Assembly: GCA_025144025.1 (NCBI GenBank)
Contig: JALXWS010000007.1
Span: forward strand, 1-64,000
DNA: 64,000 nt
Direction: 5' to 3'
Source: Corynebacterium sp. p3-SID1241
GTDB taxonomy: Bacteria > Actinomycetota > Actinomycetes > Mycobacteriales > Mycobacteriaceae
Shown here: one piece after another, positions 37,748-49,455 of the stretch
How the letters are laid out: every line of letters begins with the position of its first letter
Numbering within the stretch: position 1 is the first letter of the stretch
Notes under the pieces: generated by a model
What the model was told of the DNA's origin: nothing
Database searches by the model: none
The model's input: only the letters and a program-made list of their open reading frames with translations
Position numbers and translations under genes: made by a program

Positions 37748-38260
37748 CTATTTCTCGTTGAGGTGCTGCGTGGTGAGGTAACCGCGTTTCATGCGGGCGA
37801 TGAGGTTGCTGCGCAGGTAGACGGCCAATAGCCACTCCAAACCGAAGATAATGAAGATGGCGGCCACAGCCCAGTGGACCATAAAGCCCACAATGACGCA
37901 CAAAAGCTGCGCCCATACGATGACAGACAGCGCCCACTTCTTATTCATGAACGCGATCATCACTAGGTGGAATACCACTGCGGCGATGACAAACCCGTAG
38001 TTGAAGGGGGTCCACAAGGTACCGTCATACAGCTTGTACAGCATCGGCAGTGCGAAGGATAGGGCGAGCGCCTCCATGGTTAGGGAGCTAGCAATGACCA
38101 TGCCGTTGAAGCTCTTTAGCGGGTCCTTGACTGGGGCTTGGCCCATGCCGAGAGGTCCGATCTCGCTTTCAGGGATAAGTTCCTCGCGGCCGCGGGCACG
38201 GCTGCTGCGGGGCGGGCGGGGTTGGCGCTCTCCGCCTGGGTGGTGATTGTCGCGGCTCAT
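37748..38260 (-). CDS. DUF4233 membrane protein
   Basis: A 170-residue protein with a Pro/Arg-rich cytoplasmic N terminus (about 1-48) and four predicted membrane helices (about 52-145). Proteins of this family lie between folC and ndk throughout the Corynebacteriales (the Rv2446c position in M. tuberculosis). The function is unknown. Its ATG overlaps the folC stop by 4 bases, so it is translationally coupled. Confidence 0.85.
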   Translation of the reverse strand: MSRDNHHPGGERQPRPPRSSRARGREELIPESEIGPLGMGQAPVKDPLKSFNGMVIASSLTMEALALSFALPMLYKLYDGTLWTPFNYGFVIAAVVFHLVMIAFMNKKWALSVIVWAQLLCVIVGFMVHWAVAAIFIIFGLEWLLAVYLRSNLIARMKRGYLTTQHLNEK

Positions 38261-39792
38261 GCAGGTTCCTTTCCAAACATCGCGCGGGCATCACCAGCGG
38301 TGACGACCGAGCCGGTGATGATGATGCCGGAGCCGGACTGGACCTCGGCGTCCTCGGCAAGCTCCACAGCCTGGGCATAGGCACCCGGCAGATTATCGGC
38401 AACGTGGACGCGTTCCTCGCCAAAGATATCGCGGGCGGTCTCTGCCAAGTCGTAGGCATCGAGGGCACGCGGCGAGGAGTTTTGGGTGATGACTACCTCG
38501 GTCAGATACGGCTCCAACGCGGTGAGAATGCCGGGTGCGTCCTTATCTGCGAAGATGGACAGCACACCGATGAGGCGGGCGAAGTCGAAATCGCGGTCCA
38601 GCGCCGCGCCGAGCGCCTTGGCACCGTGGGGGTTATGGGCGGCGTCAATAAAAGTCGTAGGCGAGGTGCGCACGCGCTCGAGGCGGCCGGGCGAAATCGC
38701 TTGGGCAAAACCATTGCGCACGGTCGCGACGTCCAGCGGGTGGCCGGCTGAGGCGCCGAAGAAAGCTTCCACCGCAGCAAGGGCGACGGCGGCATTCTTG
38801 GCTTGGTGCTCGCCGTGCAGGGGCAAGAAGATGTCCTCATACAGGCCGCCGAGGCCTTGGATATTAACTTGCTGACCACCGACGGCAATGCGGGATTCGA
38901 GCGCGGCGAACTCGGAACCGGAGCGGGCCACGCCTGCCTCGACGTCCACGGCCTGCTGCAAGATGACGCACATAGCTTCTGGGTCCTGCTCAGCGATAAC
39001 CACAATGTTTTCATTCGGGGTCAGCGGATCATCGGCGTCCTCGCGTGGCTTAATAATGCCGGCCTTCTCACCGGCGATCTCGGTGATCGTATCGCCCAAG
39101 TAATCCGTGTGGTCCATGCCCACCGGGGTAACGACGGAGACGTCCGCATTGACCACATTGGTAGCGTCCCAACGTCCGCCAAGGCCGACTTCTACTACGG
39201 CGACGTCCACGGGGGCGTCGGCAAACGCGGCATAGGACAAACCGACGAGGACCTCGAACTTGGACATGGGAACGTCCGACTGGGCATCGACCATTTCTAC
39301 AAATGGTTTAATCTCATGCCAGATGCGCACGTAGTCGCGCGGGTGAATGGGCTGGCCATCGATGCCGATGCGCTCGGTGACGCGCTGCAGGTGCGGGCTC
39401 GTCACTAGGCCGACGCGGCGGTGGAATGCGCGCAGGAGCGAATCCACCATGCGCGCGGTAGAGGACTTGCCATTGGTGCCGGCGATGTGGATGACATCGA
39501 AGGAACGCTCTGGGTGGCCGAGCAGATCCATGAGCATTTCGATGCGATCGAGGGAAGGCTCAATTTTGGTTTCGGGCCAACGCTCGTTGAGTTCTTCCTC
39601 GACTTCCGCAAGGGCGCGTAGCTCCACAGCGGAGACCTCCTGCGGGGCGGCCTCGTTGTACTCGTCCTCGCTGCCCAGGCCCAAGTTGAGAGTCAGGCCG
39701 GACTCGGTGATTTCCACGGGGCCACCATCGGTGCCTTCTTTGAGGGCATCGACGATTTCGAAGTCCTCTGTCGCCTTGTCCTTGTCCGCCAC
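38257..39792 (-). CDS. folC: Bifunctional folylpolyglutamate synthase/dihydrofolate synthase
   Basis: A 511-residue Mur-ligase-family enzyme. The P-loop is in VIHIAGTNGKSSTARMVDSL (about residues 98-117). The conserved EVGLGGRWDATNVV and the C-terminal domain with FIDAAHNPHGAKAL are present. It adds glutamates to folates. The first 65 residues are an acidic extension not found in E. coli FolC. The GTG start at 39792 shares a base with the valS stop (TAGTG). Confidence 0.94.
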   Translation of the reverse strand: MADKDKATEDFEIVDALKEGTDGGPVEITESGLTLNLGLGSEDEYNEAAPQEVSAVELRALAEVEEELNERWPETKIEPSLDRIEMLMDLLGHPERSFDVIHIAGTNGKSSTARMVDSLLRAFHRRVGLVTSPHLQRVTERIGIDGQPIHPRDYVRIWHEIKPFVEMVDAQSDVPMSKFEVLVGLSYAAFADAPVDVAVVEVGLGGRWDATNVVNADVSVVTPVGMDHTDYLGDTITEIAGEKAGIIKPREDADDPLTPNENIVVIAEQDPEAMCVILQQAVDVEAGVARSGSEFAALESRIAVGGQQVNIQGLGGLYEDIFLPLHGEHQAKNAAVALAAVEAFFGASAGHPLDVATVRNGFAQAISPGRLERVRTSPTTFIDAAHNPHGAKALGAALDRDFDFARLIGVLSIFADKDAPGILTALEPYLTEVVITQNSSPRALDAYDLAETARDIFGEERVHVADNLPGAYAQAVELAEDAEVQSGSGIIITGSVVTAGDARAMFGKEPA

Positions 39793-42512
39793 TACTTCAG
39801 CCCCTCCAAACGGCTGGTGATGCGCTCGACCTCTTCGCGGGCGACCTGCTGGCGATCCTTGATCTTATTGACCACTTCTTCCGGCGCCTTGGACAAGAAG
39901 TTTTCATTGCCCAGCTTCTTGCCGGTCTGCTCTAGTTCCTTATTGGCCTTGGCCAAGTCCTTTTCTAGGCGTTTGCGTTCGGCTTCTACGTCCACGGCAC
40001 CGTGGGTATCCAGGGTGACTTCGACGGTGGCCTGGGAAAGGCGCACCTCGATGGAGGCGGAAGGATCGAAATCCTCACCTGGGGCGGTGGTATTAGCCAG
40101 GTTGCGCACCAGTTCCTCTTGGCCGGCTAGATCCGCTGCGGCGAAGTCGAGGCGGCCCGGTACCTTTTGGGAAGGCTTTACACCCTGGTCAGAGCGGAAG
40201 CGGCGCAGCTCGGTGATGAGTTTATCGGCATCTTCAATGCGGCGGGCGGCCACCTCGTCCTTGGTGGCGCCACCATTGGTATCGGCAACGGTAGGCCACG
40301 GTGCCACGACGATGGACTCGCCGCCGGTCAAGGCCTTCCAGAGCACCTCGGTGACGAAAGGCATGGTCGGGTGCAGCAGGCGCAATACGACGTCTAGCAC
40401 GCGGCCCAGCACAATCTGGGTATTGCGGCCCTGCTCGCTCATACCATCGCGCGGGATCTGTGTCTTGGCAATCTCCAAGTACCAGTCACATAGCTCGTCC
40501 CAGGTGAAGTGGTAGAGCAGCTCGTTGGCCTTGGCAAATTGGTAGTCATCCAGGTAGGCATCCACCTTGGCGCGAACCTCTTCGGCGCGGTCGAGGATCC
40601 AGCGGTCGGCGTCGCTAAGCTCCTCGCGGTTCGGCAGCGCAGCCACACCCGCGCCATTCATGAGCGCGAACTTGGTGGCGTTGAACAACTTGGTGGCAAA
40701 GTTGCGGGCGGCAGCAGCAGCGTCGGATCCCAACGGCAAATCGACGCCCGGGTTGGCGCCGCGCGCCAGGGTAAAGCGCAGTGCGTCCGCGCCGTAATCG
40801 CGTACCCAATCCATCGGGTCAATACCATTGCCCAAGGACTTGGACATCTTGCGGCCCTGCTCATCGCGCACCAAGCCGTGCAGATAGAGATCCTTGAACG
40901 GCACCTGCGGACGGCCCTCTGCGCCCTCACCCAAAAGCTCTGGGGTGTGGGTGCCGGCAAAGGTACCGAACATCATCATGCGGGCCACCCAGAAGAATAA
41001 GATGTCATAGGCCGTAACCAGCACGTTGGTGGGATAGAACTTCTCTAGATCCGGGGTCTTTTCCGGCCAGCCCAGAGTAGAAAATGGCCACAGCGCGGAG
41101 GAGAACCAAGTATCCAGCACGTCCGGATCCTGCTCGTATCCTGCCGGCGGCTCCTCATCAGGGCCGACACAGACGATGTCTCGCTGGCCATCCTCGCCCT
41201 CCGGCCCGTACCAGATAGGAATGCGGTGGCCCCACCACAGCTGGCGAGAAATGCACCAATCGTGCATGTCATCGACCCACTCAAAGTAACGGGGCTCGAG
41301 CGACTGCGGGTGCAAGGTGGTATCGCCCTCACGCACGGCGTCGCCAGAGGCCTTGGCCATCTTGGCCACGTCCACGAACCACTGCAAGGACAGGCGCGGC
41401 TCGATAGGCTCGCCGGAGCGCTCCGAGTGGCCCACGGAGTGGACGTACGGGCGGATTTCCTTGACAATGCGGCCCTGCTCGCGCAGCGCCTCGCGGATCT
41501 CCACGCGTGCTTCCTCGCGGGTCAGTCCGTCGAAGCGGGTGCCAGTATTGGCAATGTGGCCGGTGGTATCGATAACGGTAGGCATCTCCAAGTTGTAGCG
41601 GGTGCCCATTGCGTAGTCATTCGGATCGTGGGCCGGGGTGATCTTCACCGCGCCGGTACCGAATTCCATGTCCACGTAATCATCGGCGATGATCTTAAGT
41701 TTTAGGTCATCACGGAATGGGTGCGGCAGCTCCTTGCCTACCAAGTCGGCGTAGCGCTCATCGTCTGGGTGGACGGCAATGGCGACGTCACCCAGCATGG
41801 TCTCCACACGGGTGGTGGCCACGATGAGGTGCGGTTCATCGTCATTGAGCGAGCCATAGCGGATGGACACCAGCTCGCCCTCGACGTCTTTGTAGACGAC
41901 CTCGATATCGGAGACGGCGGTCTCGAGCACCGGAGACCAGTTCACCAAGCGGTTGGCCTGGTAGATCATGCCCTCATCGTAGAGGTTCTTAAAGATGGTC
42001 TGTACGGCGCGGGAGAGGCCATCATCCAAGGTGAAGCGCTCGCGGGACCAGTCCACGGAGTCACCGATGGCGCGCATCTGGTTCTGGATGGTGCCGCCGT
42101 ACTGCTCCTTCCATTCCCAGACCTTGTCAATGAATTCTTCACGCTCATAGTCCCAGCGCTTCTTGCCCTCGGTCTCCTTGAGCTTGGCCTCGACCTTGGT
42201 CTGAGTAGCAATGCCGGCATGATCGGCACCGGGCAGCCACAGGGTGGCGTAGCCCTGCATGCGCTTGCGGCGGATAATGGAATCAATCAGCGTGTGGTCC
42301 AAGGCGTGGCCCATGTGCAGCTGGCCGGTCACGTTCGGCGGCGGTAGCACGATGGAATAAGGCTCGGCCTCCGAATTCGCATCCGGGGTGAAGTAGCCCT
42401 TTTCTACCCAGCCCTCATAGAGGTCCTTCTCTACGGCCTGCGGCTGCCAAGACTTGGGCAGCGCATCGGCGCGGTTGGTACCAACTAATTGCTCATTATT
42501 TTGCTCAGTCAC
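39792..42512 (-). CDS. valS: Valyl-tRNA synthetase
   Basis: A class I synthetase of 906 residues from GTG 42512 (MTEQNNEQL); GTG 42533 would add 7. The HIGH motif is HMGH at about 66-69 in [13 protein letters not shown], and the KMSKS motif is in [14 protein letters not shown]. An editing domain lies between, and a C-terminal coiled coil (last 70 residues) ends the protein. It charges tRNA-Val. It leads the valS-folC-DUF4233-ndk block. Confidence 0.96.
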   Translation of the reverse strand: MTEQNNEQLVGTNRADALPKSWQPQAVEKDLYEGWVEKGYFTPDANSEAEPYSIVLPPPNVTGQLHMGHALDHTLIDSIIRRKRMQGYATLWLPGADHAGIATQTKVEAKLKETEGKKRWDYEREEFIDKVWEWKEQYGGTIQNQMRAIGDSVDWSRERFTLDDGLSRAVQTIFKNLYDEGMIYQANRLVNWSPVLETAVSDIEVVYKDVEGELVSIRYGSLNDDEPHLIVATTRVETMLGDVAIAVHPDDERYADLVGKELPHPFRDDLKLKIIADDYVDMEFGTGAVKITPAHDPNDYAMGTRYNLEMPTVIDTTGHIANTGTRFDGLTREEARVEIREALREQGRIVKEIRPYVHSVGHSERSGEPIEPRLSLQWFVDVAKMAKASGDAVREGDTTLHPQSLEPRYFEWVDDMHDWCISRQLWWGHRIPIWYGPEGEDGQRDIVCVGPDEEPPAGYEQDPDVLDTWFSSALWPFSTLGWPEKTPDLEKFYPTNVLVTAYDILFFWVARMMMFGTFAGTHTPELLGEGAEGRPQVPFKDLYLHGLVRDEQGRKMSKSLGNGIDPMDWVRDYGADALRFTLARGANPGVDLPLGSDAAAAARNFATKLFNATKFALMNGAGVAALPNREELSDADRWILDRAEEVRAKVDAYLDDYQFAKANELLYHFTWDELCDWYLEIAKTQIPRDGMSEQGRNTQIVLGRVLDVVLRLLHPTMPFVTEVLWKALTGGESIVVAPWPTVADTNGGATKDEVAARRIEDADKLITELRRFRSDQGVKPSQKVPGRLDFAAADLAGQEELVRNLANTTAPGEDFDPSASIEVRLSQATVEVTLDTHGAVDVEAERKRLEKDLAKANKELEQTGKKLGNENFLSKAPEEVVNKIKDRQQVAREEVERITSRLEGLK

Positions 42513-42592
42513 CTGGCCGATTCTACCTTGCACGTCAACCGGCTCAGCCAGGCAGGGTGCGCGCCGTGGCTAAAGCGCGCACCGGGTGTGTT

Positions 42593-43913
<1,321 letters not shown>

Positions 43914-44678
43914 ATGAGCACTGAGAATACTGACCCACTGCAGACTGCAGGCCAGGCGGATTCTCCTCACGCTGCCCACGCGGAATCCGTCAGCATTGAC
44001 TCCGTGGTGGACGTTGCGATCAAGCAGTTTTCCCGCTGCGGTTTTGCAGAAACCAAGCTGGATTCCATCGCCCAGGAATCCGGCATGTCCAAGCGCATGA
44101 TTCATTATCACTTTGGCGATAAGAAGGGCCTATACCTGCGTGCGCTGAGCACCGCCGCGCAGCGCCTTAACCCGCCCGAGGATGCCCTGGAAATCGATAC
44201 CACGGTTCCGGTCGAGGGCGTGCGCAAACTGGTGGATTGGCTCTTCCGCGAACGCGTAGCCAACCCGGAGGCCATCCGCATGTTGGTGTGGGAGACCAAC
44301 CAGCAGATTGTGGACCCAGCTCAGCAAGCGGTTGCCGACGTCGCCGGGGTCGCCCTCCATCTCGACCGCCTGCTGCTCCTAGGCCAGGACGCCGGCGCCT
44401 TCCGCCCGGGTATTTCTGCCAATGACATCTTTACCCTCATTTCCTCGTTGACCGTATACCGCGTGACCAACCAGGTGATGGTGGAAAACATGCTGGGGGT
44501 AAACTTCAATACCCAAGAAAATATCGACGGCATGCATAGGCTCACCGTCGATGCTGTGCTGGCGTTTTTGACCGCCAATATTCCGGACTCAGGCTACGAG
44601 TCCTACCTCACGTCTTCCTCTTTCGATACAAAGGAGGGCGACGAGGCCTCGCCGCAGGATATCTACAGCGAGGAGTAG
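43914..44678 (+). CDS. TetR/AcrR family transcriptional regulator
   Basis: A 254-residue protein. A 25-residue polar leader precedes the TetR HTH at about 30-75 (CGFAETKLDSIAQESGMSKR, MIHYHFGDKKGLY). The C-terminal half is an all-helical ligand domain, and the last 30 residues are acidic and probably disordered. It is divergent from mdh and convergent with clpX. The target and ligand are unknown. Confidence 0.88.
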   Translation: MSTENTDPLQTAGQADSPHAAHAESVSIDSVVDVAIKQFSRCGFAETKLDSIAQESGMSKRMIHYHFGDKKGLYLRALSTAAQRLNPPEDALEIDTTVPVEGVRKLVDWLFRERVANPEAIRMLVWETNQQIVDPAQQAVADVAGVALHLDRLLLLGQDAGAFRPGISANDIFTLISSLTVYRVTNQVMVENMLGVNFNTQENIDGMHRLTVDAVLAFLTANIPDSGYESYLTSSSFDTKEGDEASPQDIYSEE

Positions 44679-44689
44679 CCGGCGCGGGC

Positions 44690-45985
44690 TTAGGCGGATT
44701 CCTTGGCCTCGTCCGTATAGCTAAACTGCGGCTCTGCGCCCTCGGTCACGCACTCTGGGGTGATGTGCACCGTGGCGATATCCTCGCGATCCGGCAGATC
44801 GTACATGACTGGGACCAGCAGCTCTTCCATAATGGCGCGCAAACCACGTGCACCCGTCTTGCGCTCCAAGGCAAGCTCCGCAATAGCATCTAATGCCGCC
44901 GGCTCGATTTCTAGTTCGCAGTCATCCATCTCAAAGAGACGGCTGTACTGCTTGACCAGGGAATTCTTTGGCTCGGTGAGCACCTTGACCAGGGATTCAC
45001 GGTCCAGGTTATCTACCGTGGCCACGACAGGAAGGCGGCCGATGAATTCTGGGATGAGCCCGAACTTCACTAGGTCTTCTGGGCGCACCTGGGAGAAGAG
45101 GTCGACCTTTTCGCGCTCGTCCTTGGTATCCAAGTTGGCGCCAAAGCCTACCCCCTTCTTGCCCACGCGATCCGCAATGACCTGGTCCAGGCCTGCGAAA
45201 GCACCGGCGACGATGAACAAAATATTGGAGGTATCCAGCTGGATAAACTCCTGGTTCGGGTGCTTGCGCCCGCCTTGTGGCGGGATGGCCGCCACGGTGC
45301 CTTCCAGGATCTTCAGCAGGGCCTGCTGCACGCCCTCGCCGGACACGTCGCGGGTAATGGACGGGTTCTCTGACTTGCGGGAAATCTTGTCCACCTCGTC
45401 GACGTAGATGATGCCGCGCTGTGCGCGCTCCACGTCAAAGTCCGCGGCCTGCAGCAGTTTCAACAGGATATTTTCCACGTCTTCGCCCACGTAGCCGGCC
45501 TCGGTGAGGCTGGTGGCATCAGCGATGGCAAAGGGCACGTCGAGAAGCCGGGCCAAGGTCTGCGCCAAGTAAGTCTTACCGGAACCGGTAGGTCCCAACA
45601 TCAAGATATTGGATTTGGAGATCTCCACCTCATCGCCCTCGGCTTTCTTGCGGCGGGCGTCTAGCGCAGCGGACTCCTCCGCCTTGATGCGCTTGTAGTG
45701 GTTGTAGACCGCCACGGACAGCACGCGCTTGGCCTTGTCCTGGCCAATGACGTACTTATCCAGAAAGGCGGAAATCTGCGAGGGCCGAGGCAGGCGCACC
45801 TCCGCATCGGAGGATTCCTGTGCCTGTTCTTGGCCCAGTTCCTCTTCGATGATCTCATTGCATAGCTCGATGCACTCATCACAGATGTAGACACCGCCGC
45901 CGGCGATGAGCTTTTTCACCTGTTTCTGACTCTTGCCACAAAAGGAACACTTGAGCAGGTCAGCGCTTTCTTGCATACGTGCCAT
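44690..45985 (-). CDS. clpX: ATP-dependent Clp protease ATP-binding subunit ClpX
   Basis: A 431-residue AAA+ unfoldase. The N-terminal C4 zinc-binding domain (KCSFCGKSQ ... [10 protein letters not shown], about residues 12-42) is followed by Walker A GPTGSGKT, Walker [11 protein letters not shown], and the GIIPEFIGR-type sensor region [10 protein letters not shown]. It feeds substrates to ClpP1P2. The clpP genes lie about 11 kb away in this window, beyond the transposon and transporters. Confidence 0.97.
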   Translation of the reverse strand: MARMQESADLLKCSFCGKSQKQVKKLIAGGGVYICDECIELCNEIIEEELGQEQAQESSDAEVRLPRPSQISAFLDKYVIGQDKAKRVLSVAVYNHYKRIKAEESAALDARRKKAEGDEVEISKSNILMLGPTGSGKTYLAQTLARLLDVPFAIADATSLTEAGYVGEDVENILLKLLQAADFDVERAQRGIIYVDEVDKISRKSENPSITRDVSGEGVQQALLKILEGTVAAIPPQGGRKHPNQEFIQLDTSNILFIVAGAFAGLDQVIADRVGKKGVGFGANLDTKDEREKVDLFSQVRPEDLVKFGLIPEFIGRLPVVATVDNLDRESLVKVLTEPKNSLVKQYSRLFEMDDCELEIEPAALDAIAELALERKTGARGLRAIMEELLVPVMYDLPDREDIATVHITPECVTEGAEPQFSYTDEAKESA

Positions 45986-46210
45986 TAAGTTCTTTCACAC
46001 TCGCTTTTCGTTACCGCTACTCATATACGGAAAGACGATTCTACCCTTCCGAGCGGCTCCAACTTCATCTGTTTCTACCTTAGTAAATCAATCCGACAGG
46101 CCCTTCATTCATTCCCTTCCGCGTGGCGAATTTCCCGGTGTTTTCCGCCCCCGTGAAGGCTAGACTGGGAGGTGAGACCCGCATTTCACCCTCTCAAGAA
46201 CAGGAGCATC

Positions 46211-46978
46211 ATGTTCGATCTCACAGACCGCGTAGCCATTGTCACCGGCGGTGCTTCCGGCATTGGCCGCGGCATCGTCGCCTCGCTGCGAGAGGCCGGC
46301 GCCACCGTCATCATCGCCGATATCAACCTCGACCACGCCACCGCCACTGCCAAGGAGCTAGGCGCCAGCGCCGTGCGTGTGGATGTAACCGACCGCGCTT
46401 CGGTCAAAGACATGTACCGCCAGGTCGTTTCTGAGCACGGCGGGTTCGATATCGTCTGTTCCAATGCCGGCGTCTTCCCCAATTGCCCGCTGGCAGAGAT
46501 GACCGATGAGCAGTGGGAGGCCATGTTTGCCATCAATACCCACGGCACCTTTAAGGTGGTCCAAGAAGCACTCCCCTACCTGCAGGAACGCCGCTATGGT
46601 CGCATCGTGATTACCACGTCTATTACCGGCTCGCACACGGGCTTTCCCGGCTGGGCCCACTATGGCGCATCCAAAGCCGCCCAGCAGGGATTTATGCGCT
46701 CGGCCGCGCTCGAAGTCGCCCGCGATGGGATCACCATCAACGGCGTCCTTCCCGGCAATATCCTTACCGAGGGCCTCGAAGCCCAAGGCCAAGAGTACCT
46801 CGACCAGATGACACGTTCGGTGCCCTTGCACCGCCTTGGCACCCCGCGCGATATCGGCAACGCAGCGGCCTTCCTTGCTTCGAAGGAGGCAGGCTACATC
46901 ACCGGCCAAACCCTCATTATTGACGGCGGCCAGCTCCTTCCCGAAACCCCCGAAGCCATCTTGCCACCGCGCGACTAG
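46211..46978 (+). CDS. Short-chain dehydrogenase/reductase (FabG-like)
   Basis: A 255-residue classical SDR from ATG 46211, with AGGAG 7 bases upstream. The NAD(P) motif is TGGASGIGRG (about residues 12-21), with SNAGVF as the NAG motif. The catalytic Ser is in TTSITGS and Tyr-xxx-Lys in YGASKAA. The C-terminal YITGQTLIIDGG is typical of 3-oxoacyl-ACP-reductase-like enzymes. The substrate is unknown. The IS110 composite begins 15 bases beyond its stop, so its original downstream context was probably interrupted. Confidence 0.9.
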   Translation: MFDLTDRVAIVTGGASGIGRGIVASLREAGATVIIADINLDHATATAKELGASAVRVDVTDRASVKDMYRQVVSEHGGFDIVCSNAGVFPNCPLAEMTDEQWEAMFAINTHGTFKVVQEALPYLQERRYGRIVITTSITGSHTGFPGWAHYGASKAAQQGFMRSAALEVARDGITINGVLPGNILTEGLEAQGQEYLDQMTRSVPLHRLGTPRDIGNAAAFLASKEAGYITGQTLIIDGGQLLPETPEAILPPRD

Positions 46979-46993
46979 CTCTGCTTGCCGACG

Positions 46994-47236
46994 CCCGTTA
47001 CCTTGTGAGTGTCCCCGATAATGGGGATAGTCGCTGGTCCCGGTATGGCTTACCTGCCCTGTAGTTTCCATAATCCGGGGGGTGTTGCCGCCGGGTGCCA
47101 GGACTTTCGATGACAGCTGATAGGGACACGGCCAGTTTTAAACTAGGTCTCTTTGTAACGTGGGTGCTTGCAACGAAGGTCATGACACCAGCGACTGGAA
47201 CAACGCCATACCCATCTCGTTTTCTAGGAGCTCATC
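46994..47236 (+). ncRNA. Candidate bridge RNA in the IS110 left end (copy 1)
   Basis: This non-coding left end has features expected of an IS110 bridge RNA. ATAGGGACAC at 47121-47130 repeats the element's own right terminus (48558-48567), as a donor-binding guide would. GTAACG in the later half complements CGTTAC of the left terminus. Two complementary pairs, AGTCGCTGGT with ACCAGCGACT (47029/47187) and GGTATGGC with GCCATACC (47042/47205), are arranged in crossing order, and a CCCC-GATAAT-GGGG hairpin lies near 47012. Transcription and guide function are inference. Confidence 0.5.
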
Positions 47237-48448
47237 ATGTCTCCGGAGCATTCCATCGACATATTCCTTGGGTTAGACGTCGGCAAATCTGAACACCACG
47301 CCTGCGCCTTAGACCGTGATGGCAACAAGGTCTTCGACAAACCGTTGCCTCAACTCGAATCCGAACTAGCAGGCGTTTTTCACCAGCTTCAGAAGCTTGG
47401 CACCGTGCTCGTGATCGTCGACCAACCCAACACCATCGGCGCACTACCGATTGCTGTAGCCCGGGACTGCGGTTGCGAAGTCGGATACCTGCCAGGTCTT
47501 GCGATGCGCAAAGCTGCAGATCTCTATCCGGGACGTGCAAAAACAGACAAACGCGACGCATTCATCATCGCCGACACCGCCCGCACAATGCCCCACACGC
47601 TACGTGCCGTCGACCGCAATGATGAGGTACTCTCCGCCCTAAAGATGCTGTCCGGCTTCGATGATGACATCGCCCGCGATTGCACTCGCACTGTCAATCG
47701 GCTTCGCAGTGTCCTCACCCAGATCTACCCCAGCCTGGAACGAGTTTTTGCTGGTAGCACCCTGACTCGCACGCCGATCCTGGAATTATTGATCCATTAC
47801 AAGGGACCGCAGGGGCTAAAAAGAGCCGGATACCAACGAGTGTTGAACTGGATGATCAAGCGCACACGTAAAGACCCCACCCCGCTGGTAGACGACATTT
47901 TTACAGCGCTGAAAGCTCAAACAGTCACCGTGCCTGGAAGCGATGCCGCCGAGTTAGTAATTCCTCAACTGGCTGCAAACATCCAGGCCCTCAAAGAGCA
48001 ACGAAACACCATTGCTGAGCAGGTTGAAGAGATGCTCGCTGATTTCCCTCTTTGTGAGGTCTTGATGAGTATGCCCGGAGTCGGCATCAAGACCGCAGCG
48101 CAGATCCTTCTTGCGATCGGTGATGGCTCCGACTTCGCTAGTGCTGGCCACTTAGCTGCTTATGCTGGAATAGCACCCGTGACTAGACGATCCGGTTCGT
48201 CGATCAGAGGTGAATTCCCGGCACGGTCAGGCAATAAACGACTGAAAAACGCCTTGTTCTACTCCGCATTCGCAGTTATCCGCAGCCACGAACCGTCACG
48301 GCGGTATTACGAACGCAAACGCGCTGAAGGAAAACGCCACAACGCAGCAGTCATCTGCCTGGCACGACGCCGATGCAATGTCATCTACGCGATGCTGAAA
48401 AACAAGGAGTTCTTCCGCGAAATCCCGCCACGCCCCGTCGCCGCATAA
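47237..48448 (+). CDS. IS110-family transposase/recombinase (copy 1)
   Basis: A 403-residue protein. The N-terminal DEDD (RuvC-like) domain begins FLGLDVGKSEHHACALD (Asp14), with TDKRDAFIIADTAR near residue 100. The C-terminal Transposase_20 domain spans about 275-370, with MPGVGIKTAAQILLAIGDGS and the conserved serine region RRSGSSIRGEFP. AGGAG lies 7 bases before ATG 47237. Such recombinases insert a circular intermediate without target duplication, guided by a bridge RNA in characterised members. Confidence 0.96.
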   Translation: MSPEHSIDIFLGLDVGKSEHHACALDRDGNKVFDKPLPQLESELAGVFHQLQKLGTVLVIVDQPNTIGALPIAVARDCGCEVGYLPGLAMRKAADLYPGRAKTDKRDAFIIADTARTMPHTLRAVDRNDEVLSALKMLSGFDDDIARDCTRTVNRLRSVLTQIYPSLERVFAGSTLTRTPILELLIHYKGPQGLKRAGYQRVLNWMIKRTRKDPTPLVDDIFTALKAQTVTVPGSDAAELVIPQLAANIQALKEQRNTIAEQVEEMLADFPLCEVLMSMPGVGIKTAAQILLAIGDGSDFASAGHLAAYAGIAPVTRRSGSSIRGEFPARSGNKRLKNALFYSAFAVIRSHEPSRRYYERKRAEGKRHNAAVICLARRRCNVIYAMLKNKEFFREIPPRPVAA

Positions 48449-48602
48449 AGCCCCAAAGACGAAGCCGACCAGCACACGCTGGCCGGCTCCTAGGCACGCC
48501 TAAGAAACTACTCCCAAGACTGTGCTCGTCAACATCGGTCTGGCACTTGACAAAAACATAGGGACACCCCCCAACACCACCCCACCCCAAAGTTCCATAC
48601 AT

Positions 48603-48646
48603 TGAATTTGGTGATTCATTGAACTGAACACTATTCTTGGCTGCCA
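48603..48646 (+). promoter_or_regulatory. Promoter of the metal transporter, apparently leaderless, with operator-like repeat
   Basis: TTGGTG (48608-48613), an 18-base spacer and TATTCT (48632-48637) form a plausible promoter whose start point falls at or just before ATG 48646. No Shine-Dalgarno precedes this ATG, so a leaderless mRNA is likely. TGAAT-N6-ATTCA (48603-48618) overlaps the -35 box and could bind a metal-responsive repressor. Confidence 0.5.
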
Positions 48647-49455
48647 TGAGTATTAGCGTCCAGAACTTGAGCGTGAGCTACGGCGCGAACACCGCGATTC
48701 GGAACATCAGCTTCACCCTCGACTCCCCCGGCATGCACGGCATCATCGGCCCCAACGGCTCAGGCAAATCCACCCTCATGAAGGCGATGCTCCAGATCCT
48801 GGACAAACACAACGTCCACGGCACAGGCCCCACCGGCGCCCCTGCCGGCTACCCCGTCACCCTCGACGGCAAGGCCCCCGCCGAGCAGCGCCGCGCAATC
48901 GCTTATATCGAGCAGCGCTCTGACCTCGACCGCAACTTCCCCACCAGCGTCTTCGACACCGTCCTGATGGGCACTTACCCGCGCCTGGGTCTTTTCCACC
49001 GCCCCGGCAAGGCCGAACGCGAAGCAGCCACCCAGGCTCTCAAGGACGTCGACATGTGGGACTTTCGCCACCGCCACATCAGCGAACTCTCGGGCGGACA
49101 GTTCCAGCGCGTCCTCTTTGCCCGCGCCATCGTCCAGGACGCGGAGTACATCTTCCTGGACGAGCCCTTCGTCGGCATCGACGTCCCCAGCGAGAAGACG
49201 ATCGTGACCCTGCTGCGGCAGATGGCGGACGCGGGCAAGCACGTCGTCGTCGTGCACCACGACATGAACACGGTGCGCGGCTACTACAACGACCTCATCG
49301 TCCTCAACGGCGAGCTCGTCGCGGCGGGTCCCACCGAGGAGGTCTTCGTCCCCGACGTGCTGCAGAAGGCCTTCGGCGCGCTCGTCATCCGCGAGCCGTC
49401 AGCACCAGCCCACCCCACGCCACGGCAGGCAGCCCTCCAGGAGGAGACAGCATGA
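48646..49455 (+). CDS. Manganese/zinc-type ABC transporter ATP-binding protein
   Basis: A 269-residue ATPase from ATG 48646 (MSISVQNL). Walker A is GPNGSGKST (about residues 36-44), the Q-loop is in YIEQRSDLD, the signature is LSGGQFQR and Walker B is YIFLDEPFVGID. The H-loop histidine is in VVVHHDMN. The pattern, including EQRSDLDRNFP, matches the ABC subfamily serving Mn, Zn and Fe importers (MntB/SitB/ZnuC). Its TGA overlaps the next ATG (ATGA), so the two are coupled. Codons are strongly GC-ending. Confidence 0.9.
   Translation: MSISVQNLSVSYGANTAIRNISFTLDSPGMHGIIGPNGSGKSTLMKAMLQILDKHNVHGTGPTGAPAGYPVTLDGKAPAEQRRAIAYIEQRSDLDRNFPTSVFDTVLMGTYPRLGLFHRPGKAEREAATQALKDVDMWDFRHRHISELSGGQFQRVLFARAIVQDAEYIFLDEPFVGIDVPSEKTIVTLLRQMADAGKHVVVVHHDMNTVRGYYNDLIVLNGELVAAGPTEEVFVPDVLQKAFGALVIREPSAPAHPTPRQAALQEETA

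Larger units (their letters stand above)
46994..48572 (+). mobile_element. IS110-family insertion sequence, left copy
   Basis: The boundaries are defined by comparison with the second copy: identity starts at CCCGTTACC (46994) and stops after six C (48572). The left flank is GCTTGCCGACG and the right flank is AACACC. No terminal inverted repeat was found, as expected for IS110, but GTGTCCC near the left end is the complement of GGGACAC near the right end (48561-48567). The left non-coding end is 243 bases and the right 124 bases. The right end holds an imperfect hairpin at 48463-48488. Confidence 0.88.

Noticed and set aside
48603..48624. Zur box upstream of the metal transporter
   Set aside because: The sequence does not match the TGAAAATGATTTTCA type, and the binding protein looks like the Mn group.
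49056..49451. Upstream part of a long 720-residue plus-strand frame running into the permease gene
   Set aside because: It lies in another frame of the ATPase gene and is Arg/Pro-rich. The permease starts at ATG 49452, overlapping the ATPase stop as ATGA.
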